Shown in pieces: positions 9,589 through 20,691 of a stretch of 64,000 nucleotides of DNA. Position 1 is the first letter of the stretch; the number at the start of each line of letters is the position of its first letter. The translations under genes were made by a program, and so were the position numbers. The notes under the pieces are model-generated. The model searched no databases, was not told the origin of the DNA, and saw only the letters and a list, made by a program, of their open reading frames with translations. Location of the stretch: the NCBI RefSeq assembly GCF_963583255.1, contig NC_084818.1:11348222-11412221 (forward strand). Reading direction: 5' to 3'. The DNA is from Pyrus communis. Taxonomy: Eukaryota > Streptophyta > Magnoliopsida > Rosales > Rosaceae.

Positions 9589-11925
9589 TGTAAGCTGATT
9601 TGAAGTTAGTAGAAGCCATAAGCTAATTTGAAGTTAGTAGAAATAAGCCTCGTATTTAGTTGTATATTCACTTTGGTTAAAATTACCAAGTGTTGGGCTC
9701 ATATTGTAATTTTGTCTAAGTGACATGTGGATGAATCACCTTGAATCCAACTGGATGTGTGGCTGAGATCACTTGATGTATTGGTGAGATCCCATCAGCA
9801 TGACTAACCGTTATGCAGTGCATCATTGTGTGTGCAAGTGGAATCAATAAAGAACATTCTCTGAAATTTGCAGAGATAGAAAGAGAAGCTCTCATCACCA
9901 TTTTCGTCCTTCTGTGATTCCTTTCTCTTATTCTTTCTTCGATTTGCACTTCCTCTCATACTAAAACTTTAACATGGCCTTAAAGCCAAGTTCGATCAAC
10001 TGAGATATGAGCGTGAACTGTGAAAGCGTAATCAACGTTGAAGCAATCGAGCTACATTTCAGCTTGCTCCGATTTTGGTGAAGTCGCCGGAACTCAATCA
10101 AAATCAATTTGCCTTCAAATCATCTAAGCTAAGAGATGGTTGGATTGGAAAGTTTTGAGGTGAGAACTTCAATCTTCTCTGGTGAGAACTACGAGTTCTG
10201 AAGAATTAAAACGATCACCGTTTTCAAGTCACGTGGGCTATGGAATTTGGTGGAAAAAAGGATTACAACTGCCAATTCGAAGTAGAATGAGGCGAAGACT
10301 AAGGAAGACATAGACATTGATGACGAAGCGGATGAGAATTTGGCTGCAATCTTCATGAAAGATGCAAAAGCGTTGGGCATCATTCAAAGTGCAATCTCCG
10401 ATCAGATCTTTCTCCGAATTGCTAACACAGACTAAGAAAAAATGGCGCGGGATATGTTATACGGAGAATTCCATGGTGGTGATCAGGTGAGATCTGTGAA
10501 ACTTTAAAATCTTAGACGAGAATTTGAATATACTAGAATGTGTGATGATGAATCCTTGTATGGGTATCTTACTCGATTGAATGATCTGATTAATCAAGCC
10601 CCAAAGACCCTTGAATATCCGTTCATCCTCGTTCATTAAGGTTAAGCCTAACGCCCCTTTAAGAAATTCACACAACTGTTCATTAAGATCAAGCCCCAAA
10701 GGCCCTTGAAGATTCGTTCATCCTCGTTTATCCTAAGATCAAGCCCCGACGACCCTTTGGATCAACAACCCATCCACAAATTTACACCTTATGAAGATAG
10801 AATTAGAGGATCAAATTGTAAAAGAGATTGTAACCCCAAAATTAATACAAAATATTATTTTGTACACATGTTCTTGTCTCATTCATCGCAGGAATATTCG
10901 TGTTTACAAAGACATTTGGAGAAATTCTTTCAAATAAGAGATTAGTCCAGAAAGTGTTAATTAGTCTCACTAAGATGTATGATCCTATATGCTTAGTGAT
11001 AGAAAACACAAAGAGTCTTGAGTCTATTGAGTTGCAAGAAGTTATAGCTATCTTGAAGAGTCAAGAGCATAGGTTTGATATGCATATTTCAGATACAACT
11101 GAGAGAGCATTTGCATCATTGTCTATGAGTCCAAAAGGGCAAAACAGTGGTAATGTCCACTTTGGTGCATTCAAACCACATAAAAACTGGAATTCAAGAG
11201 GGGAAAAATGAGAGTTTAAGCCTAAGTTCCAGCAAAAGTCATTTGGAGGTCCTGTACAGAATTCAACTTCTTCATGATCTACAAGACAAGATGCAGTCAA
11301 ACCATAGTGTAAAGTGTGTTCTAAGTTCCACTTTGGTGAATGTAGATATAAAGGGAAGCCTAAGTGCTATAATTATGACAAATTTGGTATTGGGCCAGGG
11401 AATGCACAATAGGCAAAGCTAGCCAGAAAACAAATTGTGCTAATCAAATGGAAGTGACAGGAAATCTTTTCTATGCTAATAGTGTCATCACTGAGACAAG
11501 GGTGAATGAAAATTGGTATATTGATAGTGGTTGTACCAACCATATGACTGGAAATGTTGAACTACTTGTTGATGTAAGGACAAATGTCACAGGAAAAGTA
11601 CAAATGCCTAATAGAAATATGGTGAATGTTGTTGGAATGGGATCACTTGTGATTAACACAAATATTGGCAAGAAGTATATCACGGAAGTGATGTATTTAC
11701 TTGGTTTGAAAGAGAATTTTCTAAGTCTTGGGAAAATGGATGAACATGATTATTATCTGCTATTTGGTGGAGGAATTTGCTGTGTTTTTTATGGTCCATC
11801 ACTTGCCAGTCTTGTTATCAAAGTCAAGATGAAAGGAAATAGGTGTTATTCTCTATCTTTAATGCGAAATGACCAAATTGCATTGAAAGCTGGTGTAACA
11901 GATTGCACCTGTGTCACGCCCCGAC
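9589..11925 (+). mobile_element. Ty1/copia retrotransposon remnant (LTR, gag, protease), copy A
   Basis: The LTR is about 9589-9974 (TGTAAGCTG..TTTAACA), followed by a decayed primer-binding site TGGCCTTAAAGCCA (from TGGTATCAGAGCCA). Gag starts near 10136 (MVGLESFEVR, then ENYEF, then SRGLWNLVE) and is broken by stops. It resumes after an inserted LTR piece as TFGEILSNKRLVQKVL and IENTKSLESIELQEVIAIL. An aspartic protease follows, with the active site WYIDSGCTNHMTG near 11515-11560. Sequence then switches at about 11925 to a TGTCACGCCCCGACCCCGAAATA segment typical of another LTR family. Integrase and reverse transcriptase are absent. Confidence 0.82.
10592..10908 (+). mobile_element. 3' part of a solo LTR inside copia gag, unit A (5' two-thirds deleted)
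   Basis: Matches the 3' third of the LTR at 17251-18206 in unit B, including the CATCCTCGTTCAT..AAGATCAAGCCCC minisatellite words and the end ..GTGTTTACA, followed by the target copy AAGAC (10909-10913). The left side joins gag directly at ATCAAG, matching an ATCAAG word in the LTR, so a microhomology deletion of about 640 bp removed the 5' part. Confidence 0.8.
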
Positions 11926-12106
11926 CCCGAAATATTTATTTTCGAGAAATAGTTCCAATGATAGGCCCGATTAGATTTTCCTGTTTGATTTATTAAACGT
12001 TCACACAATTTATAACTAGAATTTAAATGTACAAAACATAAGATTTCCTTTTATAATAAAATTCCAAACTCCTTACTCAGTACAATTTCTCAATCAAAGC
12101 TTTGTC

Positions 12107-12304
12107 TCATTTACGGAAGAATGAGAACTTGGCACGAACATCATGGAGGCTGCTCCAAAGCGCTAGCGTGACCTCGCGGTACACTCTCTGCTGAGTCAAC
12201 GAGTTGACTAGATCGCTTATGGAAATGGACGGCAGCTCTGGTTTAGATTTCGATGAGGGCTTTGGCGTTATCCCCTCACTCCATAGCGGCTTCTTCAAGT
12301 ACAT
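12107..12304 (-). pseudogene. Host-gene 5' exon fragment (unknown conserved plant protein), copy A
   Basis: The minus strand encodes MYLKKPLWSEGITPKP.. then NSLTQQRVYREVTLAL and LHDVRAKFSFFR, ending at a possible splice donor CC|GTAAAT. The segment reads like the first exon of a conserved plant protein (recalled, unverified: an ARM-type nuclear protein with YREVTLALRxGLRDARAEFSF). No later exons follow toward lower coordinates; copia sequence starts within 200 bp. It is therefore a fragment, either captured or left after deletion. Confidence 0.5.
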
Positions 12305-12966
12305 CGCCTTAGTCGTTTACTATAACACTGGAGAATTTTTTTTTCTTTCTCCTCTGGCTTTTGCTCGAGAAATGTTTTGACCAAAACGACGACATTTTGG
12401 TACCCTAGCTAATAGACGACGACATTTTGGTTTATTTTTACATATTTCAATTAGTTGGAGTTTATTTATATCTTACTAGATAAGTGAAAATTCATCAATT
12501 TAACCATTGCAGTTACACTCGAATGAAATGTAAATTAAATTTTGAGAGATCATTAAAAGATTATGCCTTATATTCAATGACATCCAATATTTCCTAGTAA
12601 AACAATGGTAGACAAGGATGGGCCAAAAAATTCTTATTCCTAATTTTTCTCATTTTAACAACGTAAATTGAAGAAATTACATGTTTATGAATTTGAAGTG
12701 AAGTTACATGAATGAAATGGAGTATAAACAAAACAAACAAACAAACAAACAAACTACATTCATATCATTACTTGTGTTTCATTCTTTTCTCTTTTTTTTT
12801 TTCCTTATGTTTTTAATTGTTAAGTTACTTGAATAATTAATCAAAATGATCATTTTTTTCAAATTTTAATTACTGTAATGGCCAATTTTTTTATATGTCA
12901 TCAATACGTGATTGTATTGTTGTCAATCTTTGATCATTATGTGGTCAAAATTTGAAAGGGTACTTT
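12305..12966. other. AT-rich right end of unit A and duplication junction
   Basis: AT-rich sequence with a (CAAA)n run at 12733-12753 and a poly-T run near 12790. It ends at 12955, where unit A homology stops. Bases 12956-12966 (AAGGGTACTTT) belong to neither copy and look like end-joining filler. No gene seen. Confidence 0.6.
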
Positions 12967-13371
12967 AGATAAAACACCAATTTATTTGTCTATTTTCTTA
13001 CACTCATTTTCCCAATTAACTTTCAAATTTTCTTATACATACTAAACCTCAAAATCCATTCAGCCAAAAAAGAAAACTAAAAAACAAATTAAAAATCCCC
13101 ATCCCATCTGCATGGAGCTCACTAAGTTTTCCCAGTAGTACTCAAATCTTTTATTTCCATATTCATTTCTTCGTTTTTGTTTTACCTACATTTTCTTATA
13201 GACAAATCATCAAAGACGTAACAAAGAATGAAATTCCAATCAAAACAGTCGAACACATCCCCCGATTCATAACAGAAACAAAGAAAATCCTCTGTTTTTT
13301 TTTGCCTCATATGGCAACCAAACAGAAACTAAACAACAATGTACATCGAACCGATACAAATCGCTACTTAC

Positions 13372-13444
13372 AGGAAGTATCAGCGGTCGCGGTGTCCATC
13401 AAACCGGCGTGCCATAGATTCCGGTACCCCTGACGGACCTGCAT
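13372..13444 (-). pseudogene. Duplicate PLAC8 exon 1 (copy 2), with intact ATG and splice donor
   Basis: Reading from ATG 13444, this 73-nt exon is identical to the exon 1 of the PLAC8 gene (MQVRQGYRNLWHAG..ADTS plus T) and ends at the same GTAAGT donor in phase 1. The remaining PLAC8 exons are not present in this unit. It is either a dead fragment or an alternative first exon able to splice to exon 2 at 6213, about 7.2 kb downstream in the transcription direction. Confidence 0.75.
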
Positions 13445-14584
13445 TTTCCCTACCTGGTCTTGAATCCCCATTTTCTCTCGATCCAAACAAGTCTCAAAAT
13501 ATTCCGAGAACGAAAGTTTATTGTAATGCGATCGAAATACGAAAATCGCAAACCAAAAACCACTCGCCGACAGAGAGAAGAAAGGATTTGTGGCGAAATT
13601 GAAGCGTTGATTTCAATAATCGCGAAGAGTGATTACCTTTTTTTGTTATATATATATGCGTAACTGCGTACATGCAGGCAAAGCTGGTGGTAGAGCGACG
13701 TGAAATTACGTTCGAGGAGCTGACGAGAATGTGTGAGGGGAGAACAGCTGTGATTTGATATGTCCAAATATGTAATTTAGGAGGTTGGGAGCTTAAGTCG
13801 CATATTTGCATGTGATATAGCGTACGTAAGTGGGGGAAAGATTTTTTAGTGAACCGTAACATCACATGTTATTCTACAATTGGAGGAAAGTTTTTTGTTT
13901 TCTTTTTTTCCATATCCTTTTAATTTTATAATGACATGTGATGTTTTGTCCCGTGTTACTGACACAATGAAAAATCTCCTCAATTATGGGCGGGAATTAC
14001 ATTTTATGATAAACTATAGATACAAACAATTGTAACCATGAGGACTAAAGTGAAACTTGAAGTAATCTACAGGGACCAAAAGTGATATTAACTTTAATAT
14101 TTGTGTTGATTTTAATGCTTACTTAATTATTGACCCATTGTACGGCTTCAAAAAAAAATTTGCTCCCATCATCTCTTTTTTAAAGTTTTAGAATTAAAAT
14201 ATCAAATGAAATGAAATAAAATCTCTCAAGTAATCAAAGAAAAATAATCCTACATAAGATATAAATTAAATAAATTACCGTTTATACCATAAAAAACTAA
14301 ACTTTTTAAAATGGTAGAATATGCGATTAAGAGTGTTTGCCTCTACACCCTATATTAATATAGGGAGAGTAAATTTTCTTCATGCGAAAAAAGCGTTTCT
14401 AAAATTATCTTGGATAAACAATTAGTTTTTTCGTTCTTTTTCAAATAATCCACATCAACAATCGGAAAATAGCTATATAAGGAAGTAAGATTTGTCAAGA
14501 GTTTTAGTGATATTCATCTTCATTTGTAAGTAAGAGGTTTTAGGTTCAATTCTTGCTAAAGGCAAATTTGAACCAAATTATGCT

Positions 14585-15235
14585 TGTAACATCCCACATC
14601 GCCCAGGAGAGTGGATCTTGTAAGCCTTATATGTATATTCTCATCTCTACCTAGCACGATGTCTTTTGGGAGCTCACTGGCTTTGGGTTCCGTAAGAACT
14701 CCGAAGTTAAGCGAGTTCGCGCGAGAGCCATCCCAAGATGGGTGACCCACTAGGAAGTTCTCGTGTGAGTTCCCAGAAACAAAATCATGAGGGTGTAGTA
14801 GGGGCATAGCGGACAATATTATGCTACGGTGGAGTCGGGCCCAGGATGTGGTGGGGGCTCGGGCCGGTGATGTGAAAATTTGGTATTAGAGCCAATCCTT
14901 GGCCGGAAGTGTGCCGACGAGGACGTCGGGCCCTTAAGGGGGGTGGATTGTAACATCCCACATCGCACATGGGAGTGGATCATGTAAGCCTTATATGTAT
15001 ATTCTTATCTCTACCTAGCACGAGGCCTTTTGGGAACTCACTAACTTCGGATTTCATAGGAACTTCGAAGTTAAGCGAGTTCGCGCGAGACCCATCCCAG
15101 AATGGGTGACCCACTGGAAAGTTCTCGTGTGAGTTCCCAGAAACAAAACCGTGAGAGTGTGGTAGGGGCCCAAAGTAGACAATATCGTGCTACGGTGGAG
15201 TCAGGTCTGGGATGTGGTGGGGGCTTGGATGTGAC
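14585..15235 (+). mobile_element. Cassandra TRIM retrotransposon, copy B
   Basis: LTRs at 14585-14877 and 14949-15235. The 5' LTR end has mutated to TGTGAAA. Primer-binding site TGGTATTAGAGCC at 14881-14893; purine tract AAGGGGGGTGGATT before the 3' LTR. Position within the unit and shared non-matching flanks show it is the duplicate of the element at 7966-8615. Confidence 0.85.
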
Positions 15236-15412
15236 AATTTTAGCCATCTCCAACTCTTGGGTTAAAATCTAAAATTTTAACACAGAAAATTTAGCTGGAA
15301 GAGGTTTTTTTTTCCCCTCCAATGTTTATGGGTTAAAATTTTAACCCGAAATTATTAAAAAATGAATTAAGACTAAATTTTATTTTTCGTTAAACTTTTT
15401 TCAAATACTTTT

Positions 15413-15701
15413 TGTAACATCCCACATTGCCCAGAGGAGTGGCTCCTGTAAACTTTATATGTATATTCCTATCTCTACCTAGCACGAGGCCTTTTGCTCA
15501 TTGGCTTCGAGTTTCGTAGGAACTCTGAAGTTAAGCGAGTTCATGCGAGAGCAATCTCAAGATGGGTGACCTACTGGGAGTTCTCGTGTGAGTTCCCAGA
15601 AATAAAACCGTGAAGGCGTGGTTGGGGCCCAAAGCAAACAATATCGTGCTACGGTGGATTCGAGTTCGTGATGTGGTGGGGGCCCAGGCTGGGATGTGAC
15701 A
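15413..15701 (+). mobile_element. Cassandra solo LTR, copy B
   Basis: Duplicate of the solo LTR at 8795-9062, but with the 5S-like block complete (GAAGTTAAGCGAGTTCATGCGAGAGCAATCTCAAGATGGGTGACC in separate words). Flanks are CTTTT and ATTTT, the first a one-base decay of the TSD in unit A. It lacks the short deletion seen in unit A. Confidence 0.82.
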
Positions 15702-16193
15702 ATTTTTTTGAAGATTATCATAATTTATTTTTATGAACATTCTAAACTAAAAATATTTAAATTCCGAGAAAAGTTGAAAATTCACTAAACCGAGCCCATG
15801 AAACATGTATTTATAGAGTTTTTAGATAAATTTTGGTTTTAATTTTTTTTTTTAAATTCTTTTAGTCGTTGGATTTAATTTTGGGCAATTAGATCTTTTT
15901 TTTTCTTTTTCTTTTTTACCTTTAGATTTGATCATATTCGATCTCATCCGTTAGATTTAATGCATTTAAAATTTTAAATTGCCCAAATAAGTTTTAACTC
16001 AAAACTTTTTAGACCCAACCATTGGAGAAGGATTGTGTGTGTTTAAACCTAAATTTTGGGGGCCAACCTTTTAACCCTGACCTAAAATCTGTGTTAAATT
16101 GGCCAAAATTTTAGCTTTAAACCCAAAACTTATTTAGGCCCAATCATTTGAGAATAATTGGGTTAGTTTAAAACCTAAAATTTTCAACCCAAG

Positions 16194-16227
16194 TGTAACA
16201 TCCCATATCGCCCAGGGGAGTGGATTC
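16194..16227 (+). mobile_element. Cassandra LTR 5' fragment, copy B
   Basis: Duplicate of 9555-9588: the start of a Cassandra LTR (TGTAACATCCCATATCGCCC) cut where the copia LTR begins. Confidence 0.6.
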
Positions 16228-19215
16228 TGTAAGCTGATTTGAAGTTAGTAGAAGCCATAAGCTAATTTGAAGTTAGTAGAAATAAGCCTTGTATTTAGTT
16301 GTATATTCACTTTGGTTAAAATTACCAAGTGTTGGGCTCATATTGTAATTTTGTCTAAGTGACATGTGGATGAATCACCTTGAATCCAGCTAGATGTGTG
16401 AATGAGATCACTTGATGTATTGGTGAGATCCCATCAGCATAACTAACCGTTATGCAGTGCATCATTGTGTGTGCAAGTGGAATCAATAGAGAACATTCTC
16501 TGAAATTTGCAGAGATAGAAAGAGAAGCTCTCATCACCATTTTCGTCCCTCTGTGATTCCTTTCTCTTATTCTTTCTTCGATTTGCACTTCCTCTCATAC
16601 TAAAACTTTAACATGGCCTTAAAGCCAAGTTCGATCAACTGAGATATGAGCGTGAACTGTGAAAGCGTAATCAACGTTGAAGCTATCGAGCTACATTTCA
16701 GCTTGCTCCGATTCTGGTGAAGTCGCCGGAACTCCATAGAAATCAAAATCAATTTGCCTTCAAATCATCTAAGCTAAGAGATGGTTGGATTGGAAAGTTC
16801 TGAGGTGAGAACTTCGATCTTCTCTGGTGAGAACTACGAGTTCTGAAGAATTAAAATGATCACCATTTTCAAGTCACGTGGGCTATGGAATTTGGTGGAA
16901 AAGAGGATGACAACTCCCAATTCGAAGTAGAATAAGGCGAAGACTAAGGAAGACACAGACACTGATGATGAAGCAGATGAGAATTTGGCTGCAATCTTCA
17001 TGAAAGATGCAAAAGCGCTGGGCATCATTCAAAGTGCAATCTCCGATCAGATCTTTCCCCGAATTGCTAACACATACTAAGCAAAAATGGCGCGGGATAT
17101 GTTATACGGAGAATACAATGGTGGTGATCATGTGAGATCAATGAAACTTTAAAATCTTAGACGAGAATTTGAATATACTAGAATGTGTGATAATGAATCC
17201 TTATATGGGTATCTTACTCGATTGAATGATCTGATTAATCAAATGAAGACTGTAGACATCGAAATTTCGGTGAAATAAATGTTGACCAATGCATTAAAAT
17301 TTCAACGTTCACGTGTCACATAAATTTCACACGTGTCGTGTGACTCAACAAAAAATCGAAAAAAATCAGAAAAGCCATCAAATATGACACGTGTTAACAC
17401 CTGGCAGAAATGATTTATTTCATCTAAATATTATATTCAAAATTAGACCTTGAAAAATTCTATAAATACAAGGCCATTTCATCCATTTCAAGGGACGAAT
17501 TCACATATACATTTCTCTACTCCCAAATTGGAAAAGAATTCCCCAAATTCTTGAAGCTATGAAACTCTAAAGCATCTAACCTCCCAAATTCCCAAGAATC
17601 CCAAAAAATCAAGAAAGCTCTCTTTGTTCTTCATCAAATCCTTGAAGAAATCCACACAATTGTTCATCAAGATCAAGCCCAAAGGCCCTTGACGATCCGT
17701 TCATCCTCATTCATCAAGATCAAGTCCAAAGGGCATTGAAGATCCGTTCATCCTCATTCATCAAGATCAAGCCATTTGTTCATCCCCGTCCATCAAGATC
17801 AAGCCTAAAGGCCCTTGAAGATCCATTCATTCTTGTTCATCAAGATCAAGCCCAACAGTCGTTGAAGAAATCCACACATCGTTCATCAAGATCAAGCCCC
17901 AAAGACCCTTGAATATCCGTTCATCCTCGTTCATTAAGGTTAAGCCTAACTACCCTTTAAGAAATTCACACAACTGTTCATCAAGATCAAGCCCCGAAGG
18001 CCCTTGAAGATCCGTTCATCCTCGTTCATCCTAAGATCAAGCCCCGACGGCCTTTTGGATCAACAGCCCATCCACAAATTTACACCTTATGAAGATAGAA
18101 TCAGAGGATCAAATTGTAAAAGAGATTGTAACCCCAAAATTAATACAAAATATTATTTTGAACACATGTTCTTGTCTCATTCATCGCAGGAATATTCGTG
18201 TCTACAAAGACATTTGGAGAAATTCTTTCAAATAAGAGATTAGTCCAGAAAGTGTTAATTAGTCTCACTAAGATGTATGATCCTATATGCTTAGTGATAG
18301 AAAACACAAAGAGTCTTGAGTCTATTGAGTTGCAAGAAGTTATAGCTATCTTGAAAAGTCAAGAGCATAGGTTTGATATGCATATTTCAGATACAACTGA
18401 GAGAGCATTTGCATCATTGTCTGTGAGTCCAAAAGAGCAAAACAGTGGTAATGTCCACTCTGGTGCATTCAAACCACATAAAAACTAGAATTCAAAAGGG
18501 GAAAAATGAGAGTCTAAGCCTAAGTTCCTGCAAAAGTCATTTGGAGGTCCTATACAGAATTCAACTTCATCATGATCTACAAGACAAGATGCAGTCAAAC
18601 CATAGTGTAAAGTGTGTTCTAAGTTCCACTTTGGTGAATGTGGATATAAAGGGAAGCCTAAGTGCTATGATTATGACAAATTTGGGTATTGGACCAGGGA
18701 ATGCACAATAGGCAAAGCTAGCCAGAAAACAAATTGTGCTAATAAAATGGAAGTGACAGGAAATCTTTTCTATGCTAATAGTGCCATCACTGAGACAAGG
18801 GTGAATGGAAATTGGTATATTGATAGTGGTTGTACCAACCATATGACTGGAAATGTTGAACTACTTGTTGATGTAAGGACAAATGTCACAAGAAAAGCAC
18901 AAATGCCTACTAGAAATCTGGTGAATGTTGTTGGAATGGGATCACTTGTGATTAACACAAATACTGGCAAGAAGTATATCACGGACGTGATGTATTTACT
19001 CGGTTTGAAAGAGAATTTTCTAAGTCTTGGGCAAATGGATGAACATGATTATTATCTGCTATTTGGTGGAGGAATTTGCTGTGTTTTTTATGGTCCATCA
19101 CTTGCCAGTCTTGTTATCAAAGTCAAGATGAAAGGAAATAGGTGTTATCCTCTATCTTTAATGCGAAATGACCAAATTGCATTGAAAGCTAGTGTAACAG
19201 ATTGCACCTGTGTCA
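16228..19215 (+). mobile_element. Ty1/copia retrotransposon remnant, copy B, interrupted by a solo LTR
   Basis: LTR about 16228-16613, decayed primer-binding site TGGCCTTAAAGCCA next, gag from 16781. Gag is interrupted at 17250 by a 956-bp solo LTR and resumes at 18207. A longer open frame than in unit A (18612-19295) covers a degenerate zinc knuckle (CYDYDKFGYWTREC) and the protease site WYIDSGCTNHMTG. As in unit A, the element ends at about 19215 in TGTCATGCCCCGTCCCCGAAATA; integrase and reverse transcriptase are missing. Confidence 0.82.
17251..18206 (+). mobile_element. Solo LTR (956 bp) inserted in copia gag, TSD AAGAC
   Basis: The ends are inverted (TGTAGACA..TGTCTACA) and flanked by a perfect 5-bp target duplication AAGAC (17246-17250 and 18207-18211). 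Removing the insert plus one AAGAC restores the gag reading frame (INQMK then TFGEIL). A TATA-like CTATAAATACAAGG is at 17459-17472. From about 17640 to 18060 the LTR holds a minisatellite of about 45-60 bp units with TTCATCAAGATCAAGCCC and CCTTGAAGATCCGTTCATCC. Most likely from a Ty3/gypsy or non-autonomous LTR family; no internal region remains. Confidence 0.9.
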
Positions 19216-19375
19216 TGCCCCGTCCCCGAAATATTTATTTTCTGGAAATAGTTCCAATGATAGGCCTAATTAATTTTTTTTGTTTGATTTATTAAACGTT
19301 CACACAATTTATAACTAGAATTTAAATATACAAAACATAAGATTTCCTATTATAATAAAATTCCAAACTCCTTAC

Positions 19376-19603
19376 TCAGTACAATATCTCAATCAAAGCT
19401 TTGTCTTGTTTATGGAAGAATAAGAACTTGGCACGAACATCGCGGAGGCCGCTCCAGAGCGCTAGCGTGACCTCGCGATACACTCTCTGCGGAGTCAACA
19501 AGTTGACTATATCGCCTATGGAAATGGACGGCAGCTCTGGTTTAGATTCCGATGAGGGCTTTGGCGTTATCCCTTGATTCCACGGCGGCTTCTTCAAGTA
19601 CAT
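19376..19603 (-). pseudogene. Host-gene 5' exon fragment, copy B
   Basis: Duplicate of the fragment at 12107-12304 (MYLKKPPWNQGITPKP.., QRVYREVTLAL). The putative donor GTAAAT of copy A reads ATAAAC here, so the frame runs on to 19376 without a splice site. This supports decay rather than function. Confidence 0.5.
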
Positions 19604-20270
19604 CGCCTCAGTTGTTTACTATAACACTGGAGATTTTTTTTTTCTTTCTCCTCTGGCTTTTGCTTGGGAAATGTTTTGACCAAAACGACGACATTTTGGT
19701 TTATTTTTACATATTTCAATTGGTTGTAGTTTATTTATATCTTACTAGATAAGTGATAATTCATCAATTTAACCATTGCAGTTACACTCGAATGAAATGT
19801 AAATTAAATTTTGAGAGATTATTAAAAGATTATGCCTTGTATTCAATGACATTCAATATTTCCTAGTAAAACAATGGTAGACAAGGATGGGCCAAAAAAT
19901 TCTTATTCCTAATTCTTCTCATTTTAACAACGTAAATTGAAGAAATTACATGTTTATGAATTTGAAGTGAAGTTACATGAATGAAATGGAGTACAAACAA
20001 AACAAACAAACAAACAAACTACATTCATATCATTACTTGTGTTTCATTCTTTTCTCTTTTTTTTTTTTTTTTTTTCTTAGGTTTTTAATTGTTAAGTTAC
20101 TTGAATAATTAATCAAAATGATCGTTTTTCAAATTCTAATTACTAAAATGGCCAATTTTTTTATATGTCATCAATACGTGATTGTATTGTTGTCAATCTT
20201 TGATCATTATGTGGTCAAAATTTGATCGATGTTTAATTTTGATTAAGTTAGCAATCGAGATTTTAATTTA

Positions 20271-20427
20271 AGGAAAACTAATGAAAATGGCTTGAAAACT
20301 TTGAGTTTTAACTATAAGGACAAAATGAAGGGTAAAGTGAATAGTACCAGGATTGACTTTTTAGTGTAAAAATATGGTTTTTTGTTTAAAGTGAACAGTA
20401 CCGAGAGCTTTTCGTTAAAGTTCCCTT
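20271..20427. repeat. Small MITE-like element, copy 1
   Basis: AGGAAAACTAATGAAAA..CGTTAAAGTTCCCTT with imperfect inverted ends, flanked by TAATTTA on both sides (20264-20270 and 20428-20434). An inverted relative is at 25596-25750. Size (157 bp), inverted ends and 7-bp flanking duplication suggest a non-autonomous DNA transposon, class uncertain. Confidence 0.55.
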
Positions 20428-20591
20428 TAATTTATGATCACTTTCACATAACACTTAGTACTACGGTCTAGTAGTACTTCAACTTCACTTGTAAGTGAAT
20501 GTCTTATATTTGAACCTCGTGAATAGTGATGAACCACTAGTGAACTTTTTAGACCATAAATCGTATGTATGTTTGCTCCCTACGTACTTAC

Positions 20592-20691
20592 ATGGACAAT
20601 CGGCAGTCACCGTGCCCATCCAGTCGGTATGCCATAGATATCTGTAATCCTTCCGGAGCTGCATTTTATCCACCTGCTTTTGCATCGCCAT
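20592..20691 (-). pseudogene. Third, diverged PLAC8 exon 1 with intact ATG and donor
   Basis: From ATG 20691 the 100-nt exon reads MAMQKQVDKMQLRKDY, RYLWHTDWMGTVTADCP plus T, then GTAAGT. It is related to but clearly diverged from the exon 1 copies at 6763-6835 and 13372-13444. It ends in the same phase (1), so splicing to PLAC8 exon 2 would give ADCPYFCLACLC, nearer to the usual family sequence than the proximal exon. No other PLAC8 exon follows locally. Remnant of a lost paralogue, or a distal alternative first exon. Confidence 0.65.

Larger units (their letters stand above)
6358..12955. repeat. Tandem segmental duplication, unit A (6.6 kb)
   Basis: This unit and 12967-20225 are direct copies. 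Homology starts at AGATAAAACACCAATTTATTTG (6358 and 12967) and ends at GTGGTCAAAATTTGA (12955 and 20225), with 11 bp of filler (12956-12966) at the junction. The copies stay near-identical through PLAC8 exon 1, the Cassandra elements, the copia remnant and the gene fragment. Unit A is about 660 bp shorter, chiefly because most of one LTR is deleted at 10592. The left edge lies inside PLAC8 intron 1. Confidence 0.92.
12967..20225. repeat. Tandem segmental duplication, unit B (7.3 kb)
   Basis: Direct copy of 6358-12955. Unit B keeps the full solo LTR (17251-18206) that is truncated in unit A and so better represents the pre-duplication state there. Its left edge adjoins the 11-bp filler; its right edge (20225) passes into sequence leading to the third PLAC8 exon 1 at 20.6 kb. 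Confidence 0.92.
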
